The position numbers were made by a program, and so were the translations under genes. A model generated the notes under the pieces. That model made no database searches and was not told the DNA's origin. It was given only the letters and a program-made list of their open reading frames with translations. From Tetrahymena thermophila SB210 (Eukaryota > Ciliophora > Oligohymenophorea > Hymenostomatida > Tetrahymenidae), in assembly GCF_000189635.1 (NCBI RefSeq), contig NW_002476278.1:62001-126000 (forward strand): 64,000 nt of DNA, read 5' to 3'. Shown piece after piece: positions 40,836 through 53,266 of the stretch; position 1 is the stretch's first letter, and every line of letters starts with the position of its first letter.

Positions 40836-42203
40836 TCATAGATGTGGTCTATTTTAGAAAAAGTAATTATAGAGCTTTTTAAGCATCTATTCAATAATTG
40901 GAATATACACTTTTTCAAAATTAATTTTTATGATATCAGCATTACTCAGAAGCCTAAATACTTAGTAAACTGTCTATATGAATTTCAATTTATTGTTCAA
41001 AATTTCACCTTTTTTGAATAAGAAGTTTTTCAAAGACCAAAGGTAGTATACAAGTTTTGCACTTTAAATAAATTAGAATTTATCCAATCTCTTTTTTAAA
41101 TTTTACAAATATCCCTATTAAAATATTCTGTTTACTTGGGCTACGGCAATTAATCTAGCAACTACTTTTATTAATGATTCATGGTTACCCTTTTTTGCTT
41201 TTTTAAATGCTTTAGGATACACTGGTATCAAATCTTAACTTTCAATTTTAACTTCTTCTTTTTAATCTTGATATGATTGATTTACTTTTTCTACTTTTAC
41301 TTTCCTTTACTCTTCTTGCAGTATTGACAAATCTTTTTCTGTAGGATATATAATTTTAAATAAATTATTTTCTTTTACTGTTAAGTATTTGAAGTCATCT
41401 GGGCTAAATGCTCCAACAAATGCAAAATTGAGATTATAAATATTTTTTTTTAAGGCATCCATAAATTTATTCGAGCTCTGTGCCAGAGTAAAAATAATTA
41501 GATCTGTACAAATCTTTCTTTTCATCGTTTTTCTATTATTAAATTTAAAATAATAATCATATGTCTTGCTATATTTAAAATCCATTTATTAAAAGGCTAA
41601 AATATGTTAATTACTAGCTATTTTCCTTTCTAATAAATTATGATAATGTCTTTTTTTAAAATTAATAAATAGTATAATGAAAAAAATTTACGCTTTGTCC
41701 AAATTATAAAGCAAGTAGCTTGAACTTGATGACATGTTAAATAAATTTTATATAGTTTTTAAGCCAAATATTCTTATTAACCCCTTGTAGTCATATGATT
41801 AATTCTCAAATGTTTTAAGACGATCTATAAAGTAATTTCTTTCTTAAATATCAAGATTTGGTCTAATTATAAATGGCTCCATCCTGCGCATCAAAAAAAT
41901 ATTTGAAGGAATAATACGAACTTTAGGAGGAGAAATATGCAACACATTTTATTGGTCTAAAAACACAGAAACATGATCATACTCTGAATCCATCATTTTT
42001 CTAAACATACCATAAACATTGCTTGAAGTTTTTGTTAATACTATATCGCCAGGCTATATTTCTTTTTTTAATTCCTCACTTTATATGAACTCCTTCATAG
42101 TATATTGTTTGAAATTTTCTTCATTAAATGCCAAAGAATCAGGTGAAATAAGCTTCACCAAATTTTACATTGACTTATCTACTATATCATTAATCTTAAA
42201 CAT
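40836..42203 (-). CDS. Permuted papain-like (YaeF/YiiX-type, NlpC/P60-related) amidase
   Basis: 441 residues, one 42-nt intron at 41650-41691. N-terminal PGDIVLTKTSSNVYGMF has the Gly-Asp-Ile start of permuted NlpC/P60 enzymes (D53). DSEYDHVSVFLDQQNVLHIS carries the histidine (H77). About 140 residues later KRKICTDLIIFTLAQ supplies the cysteine (C218) in a 'yCs.li' setting. Order D/H before C is the circularly permuted arrangement of the YaeF/YiiX (C92) and LRAT-like group, which act on peptide or lipid amide/ester bonds. The substrate cannot be predicted. After the catalytic part is a Lys/Glu linker and a helical C-terminal domain (YYLWSLKNFLFKKGEIL). No signal peptide, so probably cytosolic. 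The antisense-free frame extends through the intron, but splicing gives the better protein (DKAHYHNLLERKIASNQ). Confidence 0.68.
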
Positions 42204-42498
42204 TTTTGCTACTATTGCTACAATTTTTTGTTTTTGTATTTATTTTTTTTTCTACTTACCTACTTGAAAAATATTACGTATTATTGAATAATAAAATACC
42301 AAAGCTATAAAAGGTGTAAAAAAATAATAATCTTAATAATGTTAGTTTTCAACAATAAAAGAAAATAATAATAAACAATTTAGAAGACCATATTTAGTTT
42401 TAAACTAACTATTTAAGCTTTATTTAATAATATATTTGTAATTAAATATTATCGTTTTTCTATTTAATATTATTGATTTGCAACAGATAGGTTCTTCA

Positions 42499-43058
42499 TC
42501 ATTCAATTGATTTTACTTATTACAAGTCTTTATACTCCTTTACAAACTTACGAAAGTCAGATAACGATACTTTTTCATCACCATCAAAATCCATTTCTTT
42601 ATACACTTCTTTCACCTATGATGGCTAAATGAATTTTAAATTATGTTTCACAATTAACTATTTAAAGTCATCAAAAGTTATATATCCTTTATCATCTTCA
42701 TCAATAATTTAAAAATCAATAGTTGATTTTTTATCTATTAATAAAATAGTAAAAAAATGATTGAAAAGGATTTTTTGATATGGTATTGTTTACCGCATGA
42801 TATTTGTGAATCTAATAAATTGATCAAATATTTAAAATACTTAAATGAAATTCCTTTTGATGCAATACTTTTATCATACAACTAATCATAATCGTTTCTA
42901 GATTACTCAAACTTAAATCTACCTTTCCAAATATTTTTTATTTCATCATAAGGAAATTTATAACCAAATTTATAGATCAAACTGACTTTTAATTCATGTT
43001 TTGTAAGATAAAATTTATTTTATTTATCAAAATATTTAAATATCTCTTCGTCATTCAT
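42499..43058 (-). CDS. EF-hand protein, EFCAB11-like
   Basis: 166 residues, one intron at 42735-42793. Four helix-loop-helix units can be traced. The first (YFDKQNKFYLTKHELK) is degenerate, followed by LIYKFGYKFPYDEIKNIW, the 'LFGYKPSK.E' pattern seen between the first EF-hands of EFCAB11. The third and fourth loops are DEDDKGYITFDD and DFDGDEKVSLSD. The fourth keeps Asp at positions 1, 3, 5 and 12; the third ends in Asp instead of Glu. So two sites may bind calcium. A small soluble calcium sensor with no obvious partner. Lies 296 bases upstream of the amidase on the same strand, with no sign of co-transcription. Confidence 0.7.
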
Positions 43059-44389
43059 TTATTTATTTATTTCTAAAAAAATAGATAAAAACTAAAAATT
43101 GATTAACTCAATAACTTTTAAATTTGAAAATATTAATCTTACAAAAGAGGGTTGATAATAATTAGAGGAAAAAAAACATTCTAAAACACATAGATGTTGA
43201 TTAAAATAAATTAAACTATTTAAAATCTTTAGTTAATATATAATTACTTACCATTTTTATGTTGAAAAGATTTTATATTCTTAAAAAAACAGATTAATCA
43301 CTTCTAGTAACCAAAATAAAATTTTTGATTGATTTCTTTTGAAAGTTAAGCTTTTGAGTTCTAAATACACAAAATTGTTGAATTTATTATATTTTATTAA
43401 AAATATATTTAAGGAAATCAATTACATCTTCCTTTCTTTGGGGAAATATATTTTTTTCTTTTAAAGTACTAGAAAAAATATAAAAATCTGAGTAAACAAA
43501 ATAAGAGAGAATCAATATTTTTTAGATTTTATTTTAATATAGAATTTTATTAAATTAATTTTTAAGGTTAAATTGTAATCATTAATACATATAATCTTTA
43601 TTTGATTTTTCTATTTTATAGCTGAAGGAGTGTTTGAAATTAAAGTCTTATTATTGTTTTTTCAGTTTGTTTAATTTAAAAACTAAAAATTTCTTATTAA
43701 ATATATATATATTTCTTATCTATTTTGAAATAAAAAAGTCGGAAAATGCTAAAATTGATACAAAAAATTAATTTTTAAAAGATTTTTTTGAAATTGTTTA
43801 GATATAAAATTAAGTTTTAAAGTGCTGGTTTTCTTTCTAATTTATATGATTGCTTTTAGGCTTAATTTATTAATTATTTATAGTGTTAGAAAATAAAAGG
43901 AAGTATTATTTTTACGTTAATTCACAAAAGATATTAATTAATTTGCAAATAGATTATTCAAAAAATGAAATTGAAGGCTTTTATGAAAGTTTTACAATGA
44001 ATTGTAAAACATTTAATTATTGGATAAAATAAAATAAAATAATATATTTACTCTTGAATTAGGTATAAATTTTGTCTCTTTTATAAAATATCTTTGATTA
44101 AACATTAAATTTGAGCATAATTCTAAAATATCTAAAATAATCCTTAAAAAATTATCTTTAAAAAAACTTTTCCAATATAAACTATAATATTTTATATTAA
44201 ATTGCTGGTTTTTAGATTTTATTTTTTATTAATAAGTATTAAAGTGTTACATATTAATTTTTCAATTAATTTAATTTATCAGAAATTAAAAGAATAGTAA
44301 TAGAAATTTATCAGCTATAAATTCTATTTTTTTTGCATAAAAATAATAATTATTTAAATATCATAAAATCAAAAAACTTTATAATCAAA
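43059..44389. other. Intergenic region
   Basis: About 1.3 kb, AT-rich, with no frame that looks coding under the ciliate code. It includes the promoters of the EF-hand gene (-) and the secreted-protein gene (+). Confidence 0.55.
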
Positions 44390-44773
44390 ATGAGAAAAAA
44401 CTAATTTACTTTCTTAATTTGCATATGCATGCTTTTCAATCTATCTTATGCTACTGTAAGTTATGACTAATGGAAAGCCTGTTATTAACGCTAGTATGAT
44501 CTATACTGCAATAGCTCACATCCTTCTATCAGTCTTGAAGAATGCCAAGAATCATTAGATGTAATCAATGAGAATGTACATCTTTTACCAGAATGTGCAA
44601 AATTCTTTAATTACGTTGCTAATGATGATTTTAACTAAAATATAAACTATGAAGGCTACTTTAGCTAATGTTTTAATTCGACTACTTTGAGAAATTATGT
44701 AAATGGTACATCTTAAGCCTATTTCTCTAATGTATATTTATACTAATATAATGATTGTTTAATAGATCCTTGA
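44390..44773 (+). CDS. Small secreted Cys-containing protein
   Basis: Single exon, 127 residues, not recognised. The start MRKNQFTFLICICMLFNLSY forms a classic signal peptide (basic n-region, hydrophobic core, probable cleavage after SYA). The mature part is acidic and has six cysteines (KAC, LYC, EEC, PEC, SQC and DCL contexts), an even number that fits three disulfides. There are N-glycosylation sequons NSS, NST and NGT. It contains no transmembrane helix after the signal, so it should be secreted or delivered to a vesicle or phagosome. It stands alone between two long intergenic stretches. Confidence 0.75.
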
Positions 44774-47073
44774 ATTTGTAAATACAAAATCTTAAAGTTA
44801 AAAAAACGAATTAAAATTATTCACGCTATATTATTTCATTTAAAATATTTTAATAACAATGATTGAATTAAATTACAAATCTATAACTTTAAATTGTTAG
44901 TTAAATTTTTATATTTAACTAATCTTAACAAATATTTTTTTAAAGTAATTTTATATGTTTTATATTATTATTGTAAATTCACACTTCAAGAACTTTTATA
45001 ACTAAAGTAATACAGTTATTTGTTTTAATTTATATTTTTGTTTTTTCATCTAACTTTTGATAATATTAACTTAAAGTGTAAAAAAAAAAAAAAATATTAA
45101 AAACAATCTTTTGAATCTTGATTTTATTAAATTAATTATAATTCATTGAAGCATATTTTAAATTTTAATAAATTATATATATAATATTACTTAAAATATA
45201 AATATTTTTGTGTTTTTTCTTATTCCACTAATATTTAAAATAATAATAATATCAAAAAATTAGAAAACAAAAGTAATCTTTATAGAAATTAAATTTATTG
45301 TTAATTAATAGGGGTACATTTGAGTTATAAAAATTTAATTCAATAGTTAAATTTTGCAAATGAGCTAATAAAAGTTTATCTTATATTAGAGGGGGATGGT
45401 ACAATTAATTATTTATATTTAATATGTTTAAAAAATGAAGACTTTTTATTAAGATTAAGTTGATGAAAATATTTTTTAAAATTAATTAACATAAAACAGA
45501 GAAAAAGAAAAGAATAAAATCAGAGATAACTGATAAAGATTTTATGGACCTGCACCTCGTTTCTTTTATTTAATTAAATACTTTTGAAGAAAAAATAATA
45601 GATTATTTTTGAGTAACATCTGATACACTTAAATTATAAAATCATTATTTTTATTATGTAATTCTTTTTTTGTTAAGTACTTTATTAAGAGGCAATATAA
45701 AAATAATATATTTTTCTCAAAAATAACCAATTGATAGATCTTTTTTAATAAAAAATTTAATTCAAAATTATAGTAATATACAAAAGTTTTTATCAAAGCA
45801 TTTGGGTTGTCAAAAGATAATTAAAATATAAATAAAAATATACATTTAAAAATAATATAAAAGATTTAGGAATTTAATTGAAGTAAACGAGAATAAGATA
45901 ATTAATAAGTAAGTAAATTTATTTATTTATTATTTTTAAAAAGTTCAAATAGAATAAATATAATAAATTCAACACAGAAACTCAAAGTCTAAAGAAAATT
46001 TACATTAATTTTTCTATTAAAATAAAAGTATATTGATTCTCAAACTATATAGCCAAACTTAAGTTTCTGATACTTTTCTTTGATATCCTACTATATAATT
46101 TAAGCTTTCACCTTTTTAAATGACTTTATGTAAATAATTTGGTGAAAAACAAAGACTTATTTTAGATTTATCTTAAAAATTAAAATTAAGTATCTATCCA
46201 TTTTAATAATATTGAAAACAATCATATATACTTATATATTATATTCAATGATTGATAAAGAAAATAATAAATGAAGAATCAATAAATATATTTATTATAA
46301 GTTATTGATAAAACTAAACATAAAATGTAATTTTTAAAATATCAACTAAATAAAAATGAAATATAAAAGAAATTTTGTAAAGTAATGAATTTTATTTCAT
46401 ATTTTTGCTATTCAATCAATAAAACTACAATAATAGTAGAATTAATTAGATATTTTTTATTTTTTTATTTGTTTTGGTGGTAAATAATATATATTTGGTT
46501 ATAGCGTCATGGTTTTTTGCAATTAAAAGAATATTAATCTTTTTTACTATTCTTTGTAATTAGATTTTTAAAATTCATCTTTTATTAATTTTTTATTTTA
46601 CCTTACTTCAATTCTCCAGTTTTTTACTCATTCATTAAATAATGATTAATTAATTAACACAATTATAATTACGGTTTAGATTAATTATTTGTAAATAAAT
46701 TAATTAACAAATATTTACAAAAACTTTCCAAATTAAGTTAAGTTTTTTCTTTCTTTTCTTTTCAAAAAAAACTAAAAAAATTGATAAGAAAATTTTTGAT
46801 AAATATCTTAGAAAGAAATTAAAATTAAATTGCCATAAGATCAAATTATTATTTATTTTTTTATTTAAACTAAATGATCTTATCATAGGAACATCAAAAT
46901 TGAGAAGAAATGTTTTATTTTGGTATATTGTATGAAGTAATTTTATTTAACGATTTCGATTAATGGTTAGGAATTTAAAATAAAATTTGATACAAGGTTT
47001 TATTGTTTTTAATGTTATTAATTTTATATTACAATATTGAAGTAATTTTAAAGTTTTTAACAATGATAATTCT
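44774..47073. other. Long intergenic region
   Basis: About 2.3 kb, the largest gene-free stretch. A poly-A run is at about 45079-45093, and there are short GC-richer patches near 45390 (AGAGGGGGATGGTAC) and 45546 (GGACCTGCACCTCG). A C/D-box-like spacing was noticed but rejected. Small frames such as that at 46704-46886 (-) are low complexity and not believed. Confidence 0.5.
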
Positions 47074-48901
47074 TCATAGCTTGTTTTCTATCTAATATTA
47101 ATCTATTTCTTGTTTGTTTTAAGTATCAGTAGTAGATATTTTATAATTATCGGCAAATTCAACGTTATAATTTTGTCCACATTCCTTCGCCTATGTTAAC
47201 ATTAAATTGTTTATGCCATTTTATAATGACTAATCTAAATTATTTTAATTGCTTTTTACTATTTCATTTTATTACTTGTATTACTAAATTGACAGTTTTA
47301 ATTGATTATATTCTTCTATTCTTTATTGAAGTCTTTTCTTCTTTTCTTCTTTAAAAATTTTTTACTTATTAGGATAATCAAATATAAATTTAGACTTTAG
47401 AAAACCATCTTCTAAGAGCCTAAATATTGAAGCATTGTACACAGTTTTTAATTTCCTTTTTTCTATTTCGATTCCTAATAAAACTAAATTATTTTCTTTG
47501 ACTTTTAAGGAATTCTCCATAGTTTGAGTAGTCTTTTTTATAAACGACTACATAAAACCTCCAAGTAATATAGTAGTGAAGAATACTATGAATAAAACAG
47601 TGCTAGTAACCACAGGATTTAGTTAATTTTCGACATTTATAATTAATGCGAATGCAACTGCACCTCTAATTAACCCAGAAAACCAAATTATTAACAATTC
47701 ATATTTATTTAATCCCCATTTTATTTTCATAATTGTTTTTGCAATCAAAGATGTAATATATATACATCCGAAACGGGCAATTAAAGTCATTAAAAAGCCT
47801 AGTAATATAAACGAGTAAGAAATCTTTGATTTATCTCCAATGTAACTCCAAGAAGAAAGTCCCAGATAAATAAATAAAATTGATTCTGTTATAGAAGAGA
47901 TAGTGCTAATTGTCACAGTTGTCGTTTTAAGACTTTCTTCCTCCATATTATGCTTCATGTAATGATTCATAACAATACCAGAACCCAACATTGAAATAAC
48001 ACTTGAAACACCAGCTATTTCTCCTAAACAGTATGACATATAGCCAATAGCTAGCAAAAATATATTTACTTTTACAGGATCTTACATTAAAGGACGATAT
48101 ACTTTTGTTATGTATGTAGCAAATAACCCAACAAAAATTCCTATTAAAATAGATAATACTAAACTCTTGATAAAGTAGAAAATTAAACTCCAAAAAGTTG
48201 TAGATGAAAGCTATGCTTCACCATTAGAATTCACAATTTTACTAATCGACTTTTATTATTTTATGTATTATAAAATATTTAGTATTAATCATATATAAAG
48301 TTAACATATCAAAGATTGTTTTAATGAAAGGAATAATAAAACTTACATTAAATAAAATAAGCGAAACAGCATCGTTAAGCAAGCCTTCACCAACAACTAC
48401 ACTAAAAAGCTTAGGATATGTTTTGCTGCTTATCAAAGCTAGGGCAGCAATAGTGTCAGAAGAACACATAGTAGCACTAAAATATAAAATGTCTTTAGCA
48501 GTGAGGTTGATTGTATTATTATTCAAATCTGTAATCATACCTTAGTTAAGGAATGCTATTGTCAATAACAGGATTACCGCAAAACCTATTAAAGTACCAA
48601 AAATAGCATAGAGAGATATATAACCAAAATTAGAAAAAAAATTCTTATTCTGTAAGGTGTATCCTCCAGAGAATATTATTGGAGGTAACATTATTTAAAA
48701 AAACTCTTGTCCTGAAAATGTTATCTAAAAACCAGAAATTTTTAAAATAAACCCAAGCAAAAACCCTACTAATATACCAAAGCCAGTTTCATGAATTAAA
48801 TGGATTTTTTTATGTTCTATGAGTGCTTGAAAACAAATATAAAATATGAGCAAGCATAGCAATGAGAGAGTTATACCATAAAAGTCATCAAAAAAGCTCA
48901 T
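47074..48901 (-). CDS. Na+/H+ exchanger (CPA1/NHE family), copy 1
   Basis: 576 residues, one 97-nt intron at 48250-48346. A multi-pass antiporter with about 10-12 hydrophobic helices. Family marks: HETGFGILVGFLLG (TM2 region), [15 protein letters not shown], the ion-site helix SATMCSSDTIAALALI with D149, [14 protein letters not shown] (N176, D177), and [11 protein letters not shown] with the conserved Arg. In most CPA1 proteins the ion-site motif is TDPV; here it is SDTI, so the Asp is kept but Pro is lost. A cytosolic tail from about residue 460 is Lys/Glu-rich, coiled and Q-rich. It should exchange Na+ or K+ for H+ across the plasma or an organelle membrane. It is a tandem duplicate of the gene at 49752-51648, with an intron at the same codon (after LFN). 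Confidence 0.88.
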
Positions 48902-49751
48902 TCTTATGTGATATATTTTCTTTAACTTTTTATTTATTTATTTTTTATATTAATTAATTTATTGGATTTCTTAATAATTAAGATTAGCAATTAAATAAAT
49001 TACTGCACTTCTCTTTTATTTTCTCAAATATTTTTATGATTTCAACGATTTCAATCTAGTTATAATTAAAGTTTATTTTTCAATTTAAAATTTTCTTTGT
49101 CTTGAATAATTTTCATTCATTATTTCATCTAAAAGTACATCTGTTTATTTTTTGGAATATTAAATAAGTTATAAGTGTAAAAATGTTATTTGTAATTCCA
49201 ATCTAAATTTTCTTGTTTTTTTGTTAGCCATTAATTCTAATTTTGATTAACTTTTAATAAACAATTGCTAAATCTTCAAAAACATTAATAAATTTTTGTA
49301 AGGTAAAAAGAATATACAGAGAAAAAAAATAATATTAAAAAAATATTGTTACTTTAATTAAATATTTTATAAACACTATTAAATATTTGTAAAAAAAATA
49401 ATATTTGAAAATATTTTTATTTTAAAAAAACATTTAATAAAAAATTATTAGTAATTATTAATTTATAAAAAATAATTGCTTTTAAATTTTCAAAGTAAAA
49501 TTGAATAAATTAAATTTAATAAAAATAATTTTAAAACATAAATTCAAACATTCAGAATATTTAAATACATTAATTATTATTATTATTATTATTCAAATTT
49601 TTTATCGCTTTTTTATTAATAATTTTGATGTAATCAAGCTTTTATAAGCAAAATATAATTAAAAATAGTTAGTTTTTCATTTTTCTAAATAAAAAATTAT
49701 GTAGAGATAATAACTAACATGTGAGGATGCGTGTGTTTGCTCTCTTATTAA
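48902..49751. other. Intergenic spacer between the exchanger paralogues
   Basis: About 850 bases of AT-rich DNA including an (ATT)7 repeat at about 49573-49593. It should hold the promoter of copy 1 and the 3' end of copy 2. No gene seen. Confidence 0.6.
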
Positions 49752-51648
49752 TCACATTTAATCTTATTTTTCAACTCCATCACAGTTTTATTACTAATCT
49801 GACTCTTTATTTTTTAATTCACTTGAATACACAATATTATTATTATATTTTATGATATAATCTTAAGATTAATTATTATATATTAAGTGATTAAGAATAT
49901 TGTTTTGAGTTTGGTTTAGCTCGCTGCTTTAAGATTCATTTCTAGAACTGACATTGCTTTTGGAGCTTTCAAAACTTTGTCTCTTCTCAAACTCGTACAT
50001 TTCCATTTCTTCTAACAACTTTTTCTTTTTTTCTTCTTGAATAGATTTTTTTCTATTTAGATAATCGTAAATTAAGAAAGGTTTTAAGAATCCTTCTTCG
50101 AGATTTTTTAGTTTCGAAACTTTCTTTTTGGATTTTAATTTTTTTTCATTTGCAAGTTCTTAATTTTTCTTGTTTCTTTCTTAAACTTCAGGTGACTTAC
50201 TCATTAATCCTGTAAAATACTTGATAAATGATGACATAAATCCTCCTAAGAACACAGTTGTAAAGAAAACAATAAACAAAATGGTGCTAGTAATTACTGG
50301 ATTAAGTGAATTTTGTATAGTTATAATAAGAGCGAAGGCTACAGCACCTCTAATTAAACCAGCAAACCAAATAATAAAGAGCTCATATTTATTTAAATCC
50401 CATTTTTTCCCCATGAAAAGACAAGCAATAGCTGAAGTAAAGTATATACATCCTAGACGTGCTACAATAGTAATTATAAAACTTAGCCCAATAAATGAAA
50501 AAGAGACTTTTGCTTTGTCACTAATATAAGTCCATGAAGAAATACCTAGATAAATAAATAATATTGATTCTGCTACTTAAGATAAAGTTCCAACAGTAAC
50601 AACAGTAGATTTTAATCCATCTTCTTCGAAATTATACTTCATATAATGGTTCATAACAATACCTGAAGTTAACATTGCAATAACACTTGAAACTTCAGCA
50701 ATTTCACCTATGCAATACGAAGAATATCCAACAATTAATATGAATACATTAATTTTAATAGGATCTTTTACAAGAGGGCGGAATACTTTAGTAAAATATG
50801 TTGCTAATAAACCTACAACTATTCCTATAAATATTGATAGAAAACAATTTTTGAGGAAAAATAAACATAGATTGCCAAAAGTAGAAGCTTCTAAATTGAC
50901 CTCTCCTTATTTGTTAACTATTGTACCTACTGACTTTTAATTTAAAAAAATATAATTTTTGTTTTAATCTTTTATATAAATTATAACACGCAATTTGGAA
51001 AAAACAATAATAATTTCAATATTTAGTAAGTATTTACTTAGGAAAAATTTGGAATTATGATCATTAATATAAATATAAAGGTATAAAATTTACATTGAAT
51101 AATATGATAGCAACTGCATCGTTAAGTAAACCTTCTCCAAATACAACGCTAAATAATTTAGGATATGCTACACTGTTAATTAGAGTTAGAGCGGCAATTG
51201 CATCTGAGGCGCACATTGTAGCACTAAAATATAAAATATCTTAGGTGCTTAAGTTAACAGGATCGTTATTTAGGTCCACAATTAACCCTGCTTTAAGAAA
51301 CCCATCAGTTATGAGCAAAGTGATAATAAAATTTATCAATGTACCTAAAATTGCATAGAGGGATATGTAAAAAATGTTGGAGAAAAACTTCCTTTTCTTT
51401 AAATTGTATCCCGCAGAAAATATGATTGGAGGTAGCATGATTTAAAAGAAATTCTATCCTGAAAATGATATAGAATGACCAAATGCTTTCATTATTAATC
51501 CCAACACGAATCCTACGATAATCCCGAATCCAGTTTCGTGAAGGACATGGATTTTTTTATGCTCTATTATAGATTAAAAACAAATGTAAGTAAACAGCAA
51601 ACCCATTAAAGTTAAGCTTAGTGTGTAGTAATCTTCAAAAAGATTCAT
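49752..51648 (-). CDS. Na+/H+ exchanger (CPA1/NHE family), copy 2
   Basis: 578 residues, one 160-nt intron at 50934-51093, placed exactly as in copy 1 (after LFN). It starts [19 protein letters not shown]. The key elements mirror copy 1: [31 protein letters not shown] (D149, with Ala where Pro is usual), [14 protein letters not shown] and [12 protein letters not shown]. The membrane part aligns residue for residue with copy 1 at the N-terminus. The tails differ: here it is [20 protein letters not shown], then an acidic/Lys segment and a Ser/Asn-rich end, so regulation may have diverged. The stop is TGA 49752-49754. This is a tandem paralogue, not an assembly repeat, because nucleotide identity is moderate and introns differ in length. 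Confidence 0.88.
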
Positions 51649-53266
51649 CTAATATATTATTTTTTTTAACTATCTATCTATTTATCTATCGATCCTGCTT
51701 TTCTTTCCTTTTATACACTTAATTTTTAATTATTTATTAATAGAATTGATAAGACTCGATTTTAATTATTAATAAATTAATTATACTAATAATAATTGGT
51801 TATTTTGATTTTATTTAAAAAATTTTTTGTTTATATTCAAATACAATTATCTTAAATTATTAGATTAATCTTGATTACAAAGAATAAAATTTCCTCACAT
51901 TTATTTATCTGTATAATTAGTTTAAATGCATAGGTTATTTACGTCAATTTTTTCTTAAAATTTTATTGCCTCCTTCTAAATGTGCTCATTAAAATAAAAA
52001 ACAGCCACAGAAATGATTTATTTATAAACTTTGTATACTATACATACAATATTACAAAAAATTTATAAACATAATTACTGTTTGATGCTTATCTGTGAAA
52101 TTTTTCAAAAACTTAAAAATCTAAGGTAGTTGATTAATGTAAGTGGAAATAAATTAAATAAGATAATTTATAACCACTGAACTTGTACTATAAATAATCT
52201 TCTGTAATCAAATTGATTAGGGAGTTAGAAGAAATAAAAAAATACTTAAATATTAAGTGTTTATAAGGAATTTGTATTCTTTTAATTGTGTAATTTAACA
52301 ATATCTTTTTACAATTTAAAAGTAAAATTTTGATGCCTACCAGACTCCTAATATAAAATATTTCAGTTTAAACTTACTTTAATTAATGTACTATTTGCTA
52401 TCTTGGAAAAATAATTCTTTGATTGTATAATTTACATTAAAATAGGCATATATTTATTTATTTTTAAGTAATATCTAGATAAAAAGTTTCTCAAGTTGGG
52501 AGAAAAATATAAATTTTATTCAATTTGTTATTCAAGCTAATATTACAAAATAATAAATGATAATTACATTTTTCAACATTAATTTTCAATATTCTGAGTG
52601 CAAAGTAATTATTTATTTCTAGAGAATATTAATCTTTTATTATAAGAGAAGTTAAGTAAGTAAAAAGAAAAAATAAATAAATAAAAAAAACAAAAATTAT
52701 TCATTAAGATATAAATTAAAAAAATAATTTCGAATAATCAAAATCTTAAATTGAGTTTATAGTAACTTAATTATCTTGAATAAAATATTATTTTAAGTGC
52801 ATAAATTTACTAAATAAATCAAAGAATAAATGAGGGTTGGCTTGAAAATTTATTGAAAATTACCTTTAACATTACTAAATAAATATATAGCTTTTTTTTG
52901 ATTTTGAAATGTAAAGCTAAGGAGAAAGGATATTAATTGTATTTGAACAAAATTATATTATGCATATTTAGCTAAATTTATTAAATTTTATATAATAATA
53001 TACAATAGTTTATAATTTGATATATTTATTTTTAATTTTAATTTGATATAAATGGATAGATAGATAAATATTCATCAATCAATAAGAATTTAGCAATTAT
53101 CCTTTCTTGTTTGTTTTTCTCTTCTAACTAATTATCTAAAAATATTATTTATCTTTCAACTAATTTTTTATCCATAATGCCTTAATTATATTTGTGATAT
53201 GTATTGTATTATTTGTTTTTTTGTTTTTTTTTGGATTTTTTAAATATAAGCTGATCCTTGTTCAAT
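51649..53266. other. Intergenic region
   Basis: About 1.6 kb, AT-rich. (TATC)n lies just upstream of the exchanger start, at about 51672-51690. No coding frame or RNA gene recognised. Confidence 0.55.

Noticed and set aside
45460-45533. C/D-box snoRNA-like pair (TTGATGAA ... CTGA, 74 nt apart)
   Set aside because: The terminal stem is weak, and TGATGA/CTGA pairs occur by chance in such AT-rich DNA. No conserved guide region recognisable.
46704-46886. 60-residue minus-strand frame
   Set aside because: Phe/Leu/Lys homopolymer-like composition with no splice context; typical of intergenic AT-rich sequence.
50221-50940. Plus-strand frames inside exchanger copy 2
   Set aside because: Shadows of the well-supported minus-strand exchanger exons.
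47074-51648. Tandem exchanger genes as an assembly duplication
   Set aside because: Nucleotide sequences, intron lengths (97 vs 160 nt) and tails differ too much; this is true paralogy.
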